Source of the DNA: Chryseobacterium sp. SSA4.19
GTDB lineage: Bacteria > Bacteroidota > Bacteroidia > Flavobacteriales > Weeksellaceae
Direction of reading: 5' to 3'
Length of the DNA: 64,000 bases
Assembly: GCF_022601875.1 (NCBI RefSeq)
Contig: NZ_JAKVIP010000007.1
Location: forward strand, 62,001 to 126,000
In this document: positions 17,020 through 26,600 of the stretch, piece by piece
How the letters are laid out: each line of letters starts with the position of its first letter
Numbering within the stretch: position 1 is the first letter of the stretch
Translations under genes and position numbers: made by a program
The notes under the pieces: model-generated
Seen by the model: only the letters and a program-made list of their open reading frames with translations
The model's database searches: none
Told to the model about the DNA's origin: nothing

Positions 17020-17649
17020 ATGAATAATAAATTTAATAAATTAATAAATTCTGATGCAACAAAGATAGTAACATCTTTAATTGAAGTTCCATTAGACTCA
17101 TATTTTGATAATGATATTATATCAAAAATTCCTGTTTTAAAAACTTTTATAGATATTTATAATTTAGGAACCTCAGTTAGTGATAAGATTTTTGCAAATA
17201 AGTTAATTCATTTTCTAAATGAATTAGAAGATATTTCTTCTGAACTTATTCTTAAGGAGATTCAATATATAGATGACTCTGAAAAATATAATCACAAAGT
17301 TGGTGAAAAAATAATAGAAATTTTAAATAGAATTGATTCAGATGGGAAGCCTAAAATTATAGGTCGTCTATTTAGAAACTTTATTGATAAAAAAATTGAA
17401 TATTCAGTTTTTCTAAAATTTGCAGATATAGTAGAAAAAACATTCTATTATGACTTACTTTCACTGAGATCATGTACAGATGGTAAATTTTATTTTGCAT
17501 TAGATGAACAACTTTATAATATTGGATTAGTAGAAGGAACAGGAATAGGTTCTTTTAATGCAACAGAAGAGGAAAGGGTAGAATTTAATCAAATAACAGC
17601 TTTAATTACACAAAAAGGCAAAATATTACTAGAATTTGGTTTAAAATAA
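17020..17649 (+). CDS. AT-rich orphan protein of unknown function, 209 aa
   Basis: I do not recognise a named family. The protein is predicted cytosolic and mostly helical. A hydrophobic amphipathic N-terminus (VTSLIEVPLDSYFDND, IPVLKTFIDIYNL) is followed by an acidic helical middle and a beta-containing C-terminus ending in LITQKGKILLEFG. Similar architecture occurs in scattered orphans of mobile or defence-type islands, but that is impression only. Base composition is unlike the neighbours: GC is about 13-27% in the two 60-base lines I counted, with many Ile, Asn and Lys codons ending in A or T. This suggests recent acquisition. It is wedged between the rpoD terminator and the next gene, sharing one base with that gene's ATG (TAATG). 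Confidence 0.6.
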   Translation: MNNKFNKLINSDATKIVTSLIEVPLDSYFDNDIISKIPVLKTFIDIYNLGTSVSDKIFANKLIHFLNELEDISSELILKEIQYIDDSEKYNHKVGEKIIEILNRIDSDGKPKIIGRLFRNFIDKKIEYSVFLKFADIVEKTFYYDLLSLRSCTDGKFYFALDEQLYNIGLVEGTGIGSFNATEEERVEFNQITALITQKGKILLEFGLK

Positions 17650-18767
17650 TGAATTCAATCTCAATCATCGGAGCCGGAATTGGCGGTCTTACGCTTGGAA
17701 ATATTCTCAAACAACAGAATATCGATTTCACCCTATATGAATCCGCTCCTGAGATAAAACCTGTAGGAGCAGGAATTATGATGGCTGTCAATGCAATGCA
17801 GGTATTTGACAAGTTAGGATTGAAAGAGAAAATTGAATATGCAGGAAATAAAATTCATGTGATTTCGATAACTGATGAAAATTTCAGATTGATTTCCAAA
17901 ACTGATGTACTGGCTCTTGAAAAGAAATACAATTCCTGTAATGTGGCCATTCACAGAGCTGAACTGCAGAGAATTCTGGCTGGAAATATAGGTTTGGATC
18001 AGATCAAGCTGAATCATTCCTTACATAGGATTCAGAAAAAAGAAAACTATATTCTCAGTTTCGGAAATGGAAATGAAATTGAAAGTAAAATTGTTTTTGG
18101 GGCAGACGGCATAAAATCAGGAATCCGTAAACAGGTTCTGAAAACAGGTAAGATCCGGAAGGCCGGACAGATCTGCTGGCGGGGATGGACTGATTTCAGT
18201 TTGCCTGAACAATACGACCATGAAGCTTTTGAAATGTGGGAAAAAGGAAAACGTTTCGGTTTTGTAAAAATGTCGGCCAGCAAAGTATACTGGTATGCAG
18301 TGGTCAATGAGAACAGGTATCAACGCTATCATACGGTAGCGGAACACTTCAGCAGTTTCCATCTTCTGATCAGGCAATTGATAGAAACTACTCTGCCGGA
18401 ACATATTATTCTTAATGATCTTACTGATCTTTCTCCTATTCCGAAATGGTATACAGAAAATTTGTGCCTGATTGGTGATGCCGCTCATGCCACAACTCCT
18501 AACCTGGGTCAGGGTGCCTGTCAGGCTATTGAAGATGCTTATATCATTGGAAAATTACTGGAGCAGACTAAAGATTTTACACAGGTTTTTGAGAAGTTTC
18601 AAAAGATCAGAAGACAGAAAGTTGATCAAGTAGTCAGTACCAGCTGGCACATCGGAAAATTCTCCCAATGGGAAAGAGCAATCTTTCTGCGGAATTTTCT
18701 AATGAAATCTGTTCCTGACCATATCAATCAAAAATTAGCTGAAAAAATCATTCAGCTTGAAATGTAG
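17649..18767 (+). CDS. FAD-dependent monooxygenase, class A (PHBH fold)
   Basis: Cytosolic single-component flavin monooxygenase that hydroxylates or epoxidises a small substrate with NAD(P)H and O2. It has the Rossmann motif GAGIGGLTLGNIL at residues 8-20, the ESAPEIKPVGAGI segment, the FGADGIKSGIRK (DG) motif and the second FAD motif LIGDAAHATTPNLGQGACQAIEDA near residue 280. It looks closest to the salicylate hydroxylase / zeaxanthin epoxidase-like group. It lacks the sequence features of the tetracycline-inactivating TetX enzymes. 372 aa, complete. Its ATG shares a base with the stop codon of the AT-rich upstream gene, so translation is probably coupled. The substrate is not known. Confidence 0.8.
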   Translation: MNSISIIGAGIGGLTLGNILKQQNIDFTLYESAPEIKPVGAGIMMAVNAMQVFDKLGLKEKIEYAGNKIHVISITDENFRLISKTDVLALEKKYNSCNVAIHRAELQRILAGNIGLDQIKLNHSLHRIQKKENYILSFGNGNEIESKIVFGADGIKSGIRKQVLKTGKIRKAGQICWRGWTDFSLPEQYDHEAFEMWEKGKRFGFVKMSASKVYWYAVVNENRYQRYHTVAEHFSSFHLLIRQLIETTLPEHIILNDLTDLSPIPKWYTENLCLIGDAAHATTPNLGQGACQAIEDAYIIGKLLEQTKDFTQVFEKFQKIRRQKVDQVVSTSWHIGKFSQWERAIFLRNFLMKSVPDHINQKLAEKIIQLEM

Positions 18768-18817
18768 CTTCTGATATAAAATGACCTGTCATTCAATCCG
18801 GTTGCTGGTCCCTGAAA

Positions 18818-19291
18818 TTATTTAATCTCTGCTTTTACCGTTCCGCAGGAAAGCATGGAACTTCCGTAATAAGGATTAACGATCTTCTTTTCGCTGCTCA
18901 GCCAGCTTCCTTGAGCCATTGGGCAATATTGGACATACACAGGATTCTCAGATATTTTGAATTCTTTTGTTAGGGCAATCATATAATCTGAAAGTTCATA
19001 AAACGATTTTCGCTGGGTGCTTATATTTTTTGTTTCGGAAATTACTGACGCATCTTTTTTCAGGATATTCAGATCTTTTTGTGAAATGGTTTTAGAATCT
19101 ATTGAAGACGATGTTTTGATAAAATCGGCTGCCGCTTTTGACGTCTTTTCAGCATCATCTGAAGCCAATGAGGATTTGATGGTGAGATAATTCTGATACA
19201 GCTTTGAAACCTGAGCATTTTTTTTAGATTGTGCAGATACAGAAGCTACACTCAATAAACCTATTACAGCAGTGAAAATATATTTTTTCAT
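18818..19291 (-). CDS. Secreted DUF3347 protein
   Basis: Exported small protein. The signal peptide MKKYIFTAVIGLLSVASVSA ends before QSKK. The C-terminal half carries the DUF3347 signature VYVQYCPMAQGSWLSSEKKI with NPYYGSSMLSCG, found alone or fused to CusB-type copper efflux proteins; the Cys, Met and His-poor pattern suggests a copper-related site, which is inference. 157 aa. A CAAATATA (TATATTTG on the minus strand) at 19376-19369 may be the promoter. No copper genes are adjacent. Confidence 0.75.
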   Translation of the reverse strand: MKKYIFTAVIGLLSVASVSAQSKKNAQVSKLYQNYLTIKSSLASDDAEKTSKAAADFIKTSSSIDSKTISQKDLNILKKDASVISETKNISTQRKSFYELSDYMIALTKEFKISENPVYVQYCPMAQGSWLSSEKKIVNPYYGSSMLSCGTVKAEIK

Positions 19292-19470
19292 TCTTACTTC
19301 TTACAATTATTTATACGGTGACAAAAGATCTCATAAAAATACTGGCATTTATAAGTCTTTGAAGGGAGCAAATATAAAAATATATGGTCATAATAATCAT
19401 AATTTTTATACTTTTATATGGTATCAGATATTCTGATTTTAACAGCAGAACAGATTATTCTGTATCTAAA

Positions 19471-19499
19471 AAACACTCCTGATAATTTCAGAAGTGTTT
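19471..19499 (-). terminator. Terminator of the TonB-dependent receptor gene
   Basis: AAACACT and CTGA pair with TCAG and AGTGTTT with one mismatch. It lies just after the receptor gene's stop on the minus strand. Confidence 0.6.
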
Positions 19500-19520
19500 A
19501 TACAGATAATTTTAAACAAA

Positions 19521-21737
19521 CTACTTAATTTTAAATTCAAGTTTTACATTAAAGAAACGGCCGGTCAAACGCACCGGGACAGGATACATTAAAGTGGTAT
19601 TCGCATCCGTAATCCATTGATTGGCTACCGTATTCCTAATATTAAAGGCGTTGAAAACCTGAACACCCAAAGTAAGCTCTTCGAAATTGCCCCAGAAGCC
19701 ATAGGTTTTTTTATTTTCTTTGCGGTCAATGAATACTTTCGAAAGGCCTATGTCTACCCTTTTATAAGAAGGTAATGTTCTCTGGTATTGGTATGGATCC
19801 GTAAGCACAGGAGCCCCGGTTGGTAATCCCATCGCGTATACTAAAGTAAGGTTCACACGCATGGAAGGAAACTTCGGCATATAATCCTGATAGAACATGG
19901 CAAATCTTAATCTCTGGTCGGTAGGCCTCGGGATATCTCCTTTTCTGTCAATGTTTTCAAATACCCTTGCGTAGCTTGCCGATAACCAGGAATCCACACC
20001 CGGAACAAATTCCCCGAATAACCGGGTATCAATTCCGTACGCATAGCCTGATGCATTATTTTTCCCGGTATAACGGATCCTTACATTATCCATATAATAC
20101 GGGATCAGATCATTCATTTTTTTATAGTACAGTTCCGTGGTCAGCTTAAACGGCCTGTCGTCAAAATAAAATTCGTAGTCATTTGCCAAGATCGCCTGAA
20201 TAGAACGCTGGGATTTTATATTCGAGTTGAAATTACCTTCCAAATCCTTAATTTCTTTATAAAAAGGAGCCTGGTAATAAATCCCTCCCGACAACCTGAA
20301 CAGCATATCGGTATCCCAATCCGGCTTAACGGCAAACTGTGCTCTTGGCGAAAAAATAGTTTCATTGTTAAAGCTCCAATGGGCTACCCTGGCACCGGCA
20401 TTCACAAATATCTTATTACTCCCCCAGAAAAACTTCTGGGAATATTGTCCATAGGCAGAAAACCGGGTCGGCTGAATGTGGTTTCTTCCGGATATGTTGT
20501 ACATCAGTTTAAGATCTCCTGCATTCCTCGGATCAATAAATTCTTCATGTGGAAGGCTGTATCCGGCAGAATCTACCAGTTTCCATTCATTGGTCAGGTC
20601 CTGCAGATTTTCTTTTTCATATTTAAAACCTAATTCAATATCCGTATTCACATTTGGTGAGAAACGTGTCCTGAACTGGGCACCATAGGTTTTAACAAAC
20701 AAATCATTTCTGGCATGTTCGATCTGCCCGCCTGCATCATAAGAAGTCACAGGTTCTCCTGTAACAGGGTCAAAAGTCTGCAAGACATAAGCCGAAGCAA
20801 TGGAATAATATTCCCTTTCACGGTTCTGGTATGAAAAAGCATCCAGTGTAAATCTCCATTTGTCGGACGGTTTAAAGTTCATGGAAACCGTTCCCATCAT
20901 ATTTTTATATTTATCATCTTCGCGGCCTCCATAGGCTACATTCAACTTGAGCGGCTGCTGAAGACTTCCAAAGTCCACTTCCCTTTCTTTCGGGATCATT
21001 TCATAGTCATTCTTAGAGTAATACCCGATGAATGAAACGGAAAATTTCGGACTGAAATGATAATTCAGATACGTCTGGAAATCCATGTATTCAGGATTGA
21101 AATCGGTATCTTCTTTTAAGGTATTAAGTACAAGGTTGGTATTTCTATATCTTCCGGAAAATAAGGCGGTAAATTTCCGGTTATCATCCTTATCTTTTCC
21201 AGATGCAAAACCGGCTGTTAACCTTCCTCCGATCAAGCTCCCTTCACCTGAAAGTTCAAATTTTTCAGGTTCGCGGTAATAAATATTTAACGCTGAAGAC
21301 ATTTTGTCGCCATATCTCGGCTCAAATCCTCCTGCTGAGAAATTGACCGTAGAAACCATATCCGGATTAATGATGCTTAGACCTTCCTGTTGGGAGTTCC
21401 TGATCAGGAAAGGCCTGTAAATTTCAATATCATTGATATAAATAAGGTTTTCATCATAGTTTCCGCCACGGACCATATATTGTGAAGAAAGTTCCGTATT
21501 GGAGTTTACTGAAGGTAGTGTTTTAAGAATTCCTTCGATACCTCCGGAAATACTTGCTACATTCTGGGCATTTTTTGCTGAAATTTTTACTGCAGTAAGG
21601 TCATTGGTTCTTCCGGTTACTTTTTTCTGGAAAACAACTTCTTCAATAGAAGAAGTTCTCATGGTATCTTTTTTTCTGTTCTGAGAAAAGAGTAAGGAGG
21701 GAACCAAGAGGCTCAGTGGTAAAACTAGTTTTTTCAA
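19521..21737 (-). CDS. TonB-dependent outer membrane receptor
   Basis: Outer-membrane active transporter energised by TonB/ExbBD. Signal peptide MKKLVLPLSLLVPSLLFSQ; plug domain about residues 30-160 (SIEEVVFQKKVTGR, SISGGIEGILKTLPSV, MVRGGNYDENLIYINDIEIY, STVNFSAGGFEPRYGDKMSS); then a 22-strand barrel ending in aromatic-rich FFNVKLEFKIK. It lacks the N-terminal CarboxypepD_reg-like repeat domain that many Bacteroidota receptors carry, and no SusD partner is adjacent. It is therefore more like a general siderophore, vitamin or peptide receptor than a polysaccharide SusC. 738 aa. The substrate cannot be inferred. Its own terminator lies downstream. Confidence 0.85.
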   Translation of the reverse strand: MKKLVLPLSLLVPSLLFSQNRKKDTMRTSSIEEVVFQKKVTGRTNDLTAVKISAKNAQNVASISGGIEGILKTLPSVNSNTELSSQYMVRGGNYDENLIYINDIEIYRPFLIRNSQQEGLSIINPDMVSTVNFSAGGFEPRYGDKMSSALNIYYREPEKFELSGEGSLIGGRLTAGFASGKDKDDNRKFTALFSGRYRNTNLVLNTLKEDTDFNPEYMDFQTYLNYHFSPKFSVSFIGYYSKNDYEMIPKEREVDFGSLQQPLKLNVAYGGREDDKYKNMMGTVSMNFKPSDKWRFTLDAFSYQNREREYYSIASAYVLQTFDPVTGEPVTSYDAGGQIEHARNDLFVKTYGAQFRTRFSPNVNTDIELGFKYEKENLQDLTNEWKLVDSAGYSLPHEEFIDPRNAGDLKLMYNISGRNHIQPTRFSAYGQYSQKFFWGSNKIFVNAGARVAHWSFNNETIFSPRAQFAVKPDWDTDMLFRLSGGIYYQAPFYKEIKDLEGNFNSNIKSQRSIQAILANDYEFYFDDRPFKLTTELYYKKMNDLIPYYMDNVRIRYTGKNNASGYAYGIDTRLFGEFVPGVDSWLSASYARVFENIDRKGDIPRPTDQRLRFAMFYQDYMPKFPSMRVNLTLVYAMGLPTGAPVLTDPYQYQRTLPSYKRVDIGLSKVFIDRKENKKTYGFWGNFEELTLGVQVFNAFNIRNTVANQWITDANTTLMYPVPVRLTGRFFNVKLEFKIK

Positions 21738-21942
21738 AAGAAATATTTTAAAATTTCAAACGTGAATATATAACTTTTATTTTAACTTTTTTATAATTTA
21801 TTTAACGTTTGAAGGCTAAGGATTATTCACTTGTATTTAACAGCAATATTTTCAGATATTCCTTAGAATTCTGTACCTATCAATTCCAGTAAACAACCAC
21901 AGATATGTTGAAGGAAATTAAGCTGTTGGCAATTCTATTTAA

Positions 21943-22752
21943 CTATAAAATAGCTTCTCTTATTCTTGTTAATTTCTGCAGGAGATCTTCCAGGAGATCA
22001 AGTCTAAGCATATTGGCTCCGTCTGATAATGCCGTTTCAGGAGTCGGGTGTGTTTCAATGAAAATTCCGTCTGCCCCTACTGCAATTCCGGCTTTTGCTA
22101 CCGTTTCAATAAGATCAGGTCTTCCTCCCGTTACCCCGGAGCTTTGATTAGGCTGCTGTAATGAGTGGGTAACATCAAGAATTACCGGTGCATAGGCTCT
22201 CATGGTAGGGATACCTCTGTAATCCACGATAAGATCCGTATATCCGAAAGAATTTCCTCTTTCTATAATGGCTACTTTCTGATTATCAGAATCTGTAATC
22301 TTCTGAACCGCAAATTTCATGGATTCCGGGGAAAGGAACTGTCCTTTTTTCAGAGAAACACATTTACCTGTTTTTGCGGCTGCCACCAAAAGGTCTGTCT
22401 GGCGAACCAGAAAGGCAGGAATTTGAAGCACATCTACATATTGTGCGGCGAGTGCGGCATGTTCATTTTCATGAATATCGGTAGTGGTCGGAATATTAAA
22501 AGTTTCACCCACTTTTTTCAGGATTTCAAGAGATTTTTCTTCGCCAATCGTTGTGAATGAATCTACTCTGCTTCTGTTTGCTTTTTTGAAACTTCCTTTG
22601 AAAATATAGGGGATATTATATTTATTGGTCAGTTCCACTACTTTTTCAGCAATTTTAAGTGCCATATCTTCACCTTCTATAATACAAGGCCCTGCAATAA
22701 GAAAAAAGTTTTTTGAATCTTTGTGATGGATGTTATCTAAATACTGAATCAT
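21943..22752 (-). CDS. kdsA: 3-deoxy-D-manno-octulosonate 8-phosphate synthase
   Basis: Condenses phosphoenolpyruvate with arabinose 5-phosphate to KDO 8-phosphate, the entry step to KDO for lipopolysaccharide inner core. Family blocks: IAGPCIIEG near residue 19, FKGSFKKANRSRVDSF, TTDIHENEHAALAAQ, VSLKKGQFLSP and VTHSLQQPNQSSGVTGG. The AGPC motif (Cys23) is the residue that marks the metal-dependent class of KdsA; the E. coli type has Asn. I infer the metal-dependent type from that residue. 269 aa, normal. The partner kdsB is at 43729-44457. Confidence 0.95.
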   Translation of the reverse strand: MIQYLDNIHHKDSKNFFLIAGPCIIEGEDMALKIAEKVVELTNKYNIPYIFKGSFKKANRSRVDSFTTIGEEKSLEILKKVGETFNIPTTTDIHENEHAALAAQYVDVLQIPAFLVRQTDLLVAAAKTGKCVSLKKGQFLSPESMKFAVQKITDSDNQKVAIIERGNSFGYTDLIVDYRGIPTMRAYAPVILDVTHSLQQPNQSSGVTGGRPDLIETVAKAGIAVGADGIFIETHPTPETALSDGANMLRLDLLEDLLQKLTRIREAIL

Positions 22753-22845
22753 TGTATATAATTAAAGTTCAGTAAAAGTAATGAGAAAGTTTCGGAATCG
22801 GAAATTTTTAATGATTTTGCTTGACTCTATCATTGTACAGACTGA

Positions 22846-23370
22846 TCAGAATTTATTCAGAATTTTCTCAAAAGTATTTAAATTCCTGCTGGTAAACCGG
22901 TCTTTTAAACTTTTCTTGCCTAATACTTTCCCAAATGATGAATCGAGCGTATTTCCTTTCGGAACCTGCCAATAGAAATTATTGTTTGTGATTTGTGCTT
23001 CTTCCTGCTGAGCTTTTATACTGTTTTGAAATTCTTTCATCAGAATATTTTCTATGCCTTCATTTCCTACAAATGCATAAGCATGCAATTCTTCATTTTT
23101 CCCAAAAGGATTCCCATTTTGGATTTCTTTTACTTCTGTTTGCGATCTGACAAATAAAAATGCTTCATAAGAAAAGTGTTCTGACATGGTTTTTTCAAGT
23201 ATATTTTTTAATTCATCAGGTTCCTGATCTGAAGAGAAAATGATATTCCCTGAAGCCAGCACGGAATTTACATCCTGCATTCCTGACTTGCTAAAAACCT
23301 GGCAGACCTCTGCCATTTTCATATTGGTTCCTTTTACATTGACGCCGCGGAGAAAAGCACAATATCTCAT
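22846..23370 (-). CDS. DUF1697 family protein
   Basis: Cytosolic protein of the DUF1697 family, function unknown, 174 aa. The opening MRYCAFLRGVNVKGTNMKMAEV and the following VNSVLASGNIIFSSDQ are diagnostic. The rest has two ferredoxin-like beta-alpha halves and a basic C-terminus (GKKSLKDRFTSRNLNTF), a feature of full-length members. The start follows an AT-rich stretch without an obvious promoter. Monocistronic, between kdsA and the DUF2723 gene; no functional link visible. Confidence 0.85.
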   Translation of the reverse strand: MRYCAFLRGVNVKGTNMKMAEVCQVFSKSGMQDVNSVLASGNIIFSSDQEPDELKNILEKTMSEHFSYEAFLFVRSQTEVKEIQNGNPFGKNEELHAYAFVGNEGIENILMKEFQNSIKAQQEEAQITNNNFYWQVPKGNTLDSSFGKVLGKKSLKDRFTSRNLNTFEKILNKF

Positions 23371-23548
23371 ATAATTAGTTATTTAGTTTTTAATTGACCT
23401 TAACTATCAGCTGTAAATATAAACATTAAAAGGATGTTCTGAGCTTCGGAATGTCCGAATTTATCATCTTAAGAACTTATTAAAATTTAGTTGGGTAATG
23501 ATCATTTACCACAAATAATGGTGATTACGCCGATATACGTTCGGGTAA

Positions 23549-23575
23549 ATCTGCTGAATCTGTTAGATCTGTGAG
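23549..23575. repeat. Three tandem degenerate 9-base units
   Basis: ATCTGCTGA, ATCTGTTAG and ATCTGTGAG are contiguous. Bacteroidota intergenic DNA often contains such degenerate ATCTG-phased runs; I know no function. Confidence 0.45.
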
Positions 23576-23632
23576 CACAAAAATCAAAAATAGATTTAAA
23601 ATTGGCTGTAAAGTTTAAGTACAACCATAAAA

Positions 23633-23656
23633 AAAACGGAACCTCGGTTCCGTTTT
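23633..23656 (-). terminator. Terminator of the DUF2723 gene
   Basis: AAAACGGAACC pairs perfectly with GGTTCCGTTTT around TC, with a T-run on the minus strand. Confidence 0.85.
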
Positions 23657-23669
23657 AAGTGTATGTTAT

Positions 23670-26600
23670 TTATTGAGTTGCTTTGATAATCGAATTGGTG
23701 ATCTGAGTTTCCTTTTCTTTTGAATAGGTAGAATCAAAAGGTTCCATAATATCAAATAAATATTGGTAGAACGGCGTGATTTTCTGAACCTGATCAGACT
23801 CGTTTATTGCCTTTTCTTTACCCATTTCTTTAAGGTTCTCCACGAAGGTATTGAATTTTTTATCAATCGGCTCTATAGATTTTACCAGGTAATCGTAAGC
23901 TTTATCCTTCTTCCCTATTTTGTTATAGGCATCCGTAACAGCAGAAACCACTAAAGAATATTCCATCGGCTTGGTCCTGATCTGTCTTCTAAGATAGCTC
24001 TGGTCTGCTTTGCTTAAGCTCATGTAATAATCGTATTCTTCAAAGATTCCTTTTTTAAGGACTTCTGCCAGCTGAAGACCTTTTGCTTCCTGACCTGAAA
24101 CAATGTATCCGTAGGCCATTGAGCTTAATGAACGCGGGTCATTGTATTTTTGTGCAGGAATTTCTTTTGAGGCTAAATCCAGCATCTCCAGTGCTTTCCC
24201 TTTCTGGCCTGCCGCAGCTAAGGCTGCTGCCGCTCTACTGGCAGATGATCGGTAGCTCATAATATTGGAGGTTGCCGTTTCATCAAAATGGGTACTCAGG
24301 TCTTTAAAGTTGCCCCATTTGTAATTTTTCACAACATTATATAAAGAATTGGCATCTACCCTTCCCATCTCTCCGTCCGGTGTCTGTGGTGTATGGATCG
24401 GGATCAGCCTGTAACTGAATCCGTCAAACTGAAGATATTCATCAAGATAGAAAATATTTTCACTGTCATAGATTCCTCCTGAAGAGAAGCTGATCGGTTT
24501 TTTCCAGTCGAAATTCGCCAGGACATCCAGCATGATCAGGTTATTTTTATATAAAGTATTTGATTTATAGGTAATCATAATCTGATTGACTGCATTTGGA
24601 AGATCAGCCTGGTTTATGATTCCTGCCTGTACCGCATTTACTTTATTTACCGGTAAAATAAATTTATTAACGGGTAGAATATTATACTTCTCATATTTCT
24701 CCTCTCCGAAATACATTTTAAGAAGCTCATTTTTAGCGGGAGAAGTATATTTCAGGAAGTTTATCGCCTCCTTCATGGTTATGGAATCCTGAGTAAGATA
24801 CTTTCTGAACTCTGCAAATTCGGTTGCCGGAGCTCCCTGTTCTTTCAGCATGGAGAAAATTCCTGCCCAGTCGTCTTTCTTCATCATGTAGATCTGGTCA
24901 TTTACTCCATCTCTGTAATCTTCATGAGTCAGTACGCCAGGAACCGGTGCAGCGTTATATGTTCTCCTCTTGATCTGGTCGATATTCCATGGTGTTGATG
25001 CTAAAGTAAAATTAACGACTTTCACATCGTCTCTTAATCTTTCCGTCTCCTGGATGGCCCAAACCGGATAAGTATCATTATCACCGTATACAAAGAGAAT
25101 ATCATTTTTAGGCAGTGATTTCAGTACTGAATATCCGTAATCATATGAAGTATATCTGTCGTGTCTGTTATGAACATTATAATTCTGGAAGCCCATCATA
25201 AAAGGAACGCCCAATAAAACGACTCCGGCTACAATATTAGCTGCATTGGATTTTATTTTTGACTGCAAAAACCAAAGTAAGGCTCCGGCTCCTAATCCGA
25301 TCCAGATGGCGAAAACATAGAATGATCCTACCATTGCATAATCTCTTTCCCGCGGTTCAAAAGGTTTTACACCGGTATAGAAAATAATTCCTACGCTCAT
25401 CAGTACAAAGATGGAAAGCATGGCATAGAACCTTCCAAAATCCCTGTTCAGCTGAAAAAAGAATCCGATCAGCCCTAATAGCAAAGGTAAAAAGAAGAAT
25501 TTCACTGTACTTTCATTCTTGAATTTGGCAGGCATTTTATCCTGATTACCAACGATGGTATTATCAATAAAAGGAATCCCGGAAATCCAGTTCCCTCTTG
25601 TACTTTCCATATTTCCTTCAAGATCATTCTGACGTCCCACATAGTTCCACATCAGATATCTTACAAAATAATAGCCGTTCTGAAAGGTAAAGAAATAATC
25701 TAAGTTCTGCCCAAGAGAAGGCTTCTGGATTGTAATTAAGTTATAAGGTTTAACTTTTAAATAATCGGCGGCCGTAATGGTTTTATTTTCATATTTCTGC
25801 CTCAGTTCATCAAAAATCTGTTTGGCCTCCGGACTGTTCGCTACATCTTCATTAGCATAATTGAATGAAAAATCAGGTGCTCCGTACATAGAGATATAAT
25901 TAGACATCACATCTTTATCCTCATTGAACATTCTCGGCATAAAACCGACATGTGCTTTATTGAAAACATATTTAAAACGGTCTCCGGTTTTTCTGTACGT
26001 TCCTGTCTTTTCATCCTTTTCATATGTTTCCCCTGTCTTTGTGGTTTTGAAACTTCCGTCCTCATTTTTTTCAATCCCGTCTGAAGTAAGGAAAGCCGTA
26101 TAATTCTGACCGTAAATAGTCGGCCAGTCTCCATATTGCTCCCTGTTATAATAATCCAGCATGCCGATGGCGTTATCCGGATCATTAAGGTTCATCGGCG
26201 GGTTGGCATTGGCCCTGATAGGAATCACCATCCAGCATGAAAAACCGATCATCATAAACACTACTGATAAAGCAATGGTCTGATAAAGGTTTCTTTTCAT
26301 TTTCTGAGAATAGGTAATCAGGAAATAGCAGATTGCAATCATTAGTATGAAACCTGCAATCGTTCCTGAGTGGAAAGGCAGACCTAATCCGTTAACGAAG
26401 AAAATTTCAAGTTTTCCGAATAAAGTCATGATCAGAGGGAAAATTCCTTTAAAGACAATGGCCAGAATAACCAATGTAATAACATTGGCCATAATAAAGT
26501 TCTTCCATGTAAATGTATACTTTCTTGCGTAATAAACCAGGCAAACCGCAGGAATTGCCAGCATACACATCATATGTACCCCTACGGAAAGTCCTAAAAT

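Larger units (their letters stand above)
23371..23669. other. Gap of about 300 bases with short degenerate repeats
   Basis: No gene seen. It holds three tandem 9-base units at 23549-23575 (ATCTGCTGA, ATCTGTTAG, ATCTGTGAG), listed separately, and ends in the terminator of the DUF2723 gene at 23633-23656. Confidence 0.5.

Noticed and set aside
17649..18767. TetX-type tetracycline destructase, given the FAD fold and the Bacteroidota background
   Set aside because: Only the general FAD monooxygenase motifs are shared; the TetX-specific N-terminal and C-terminal sequences are absent and the closest pattern is the salicylate hydroxylase-like group.
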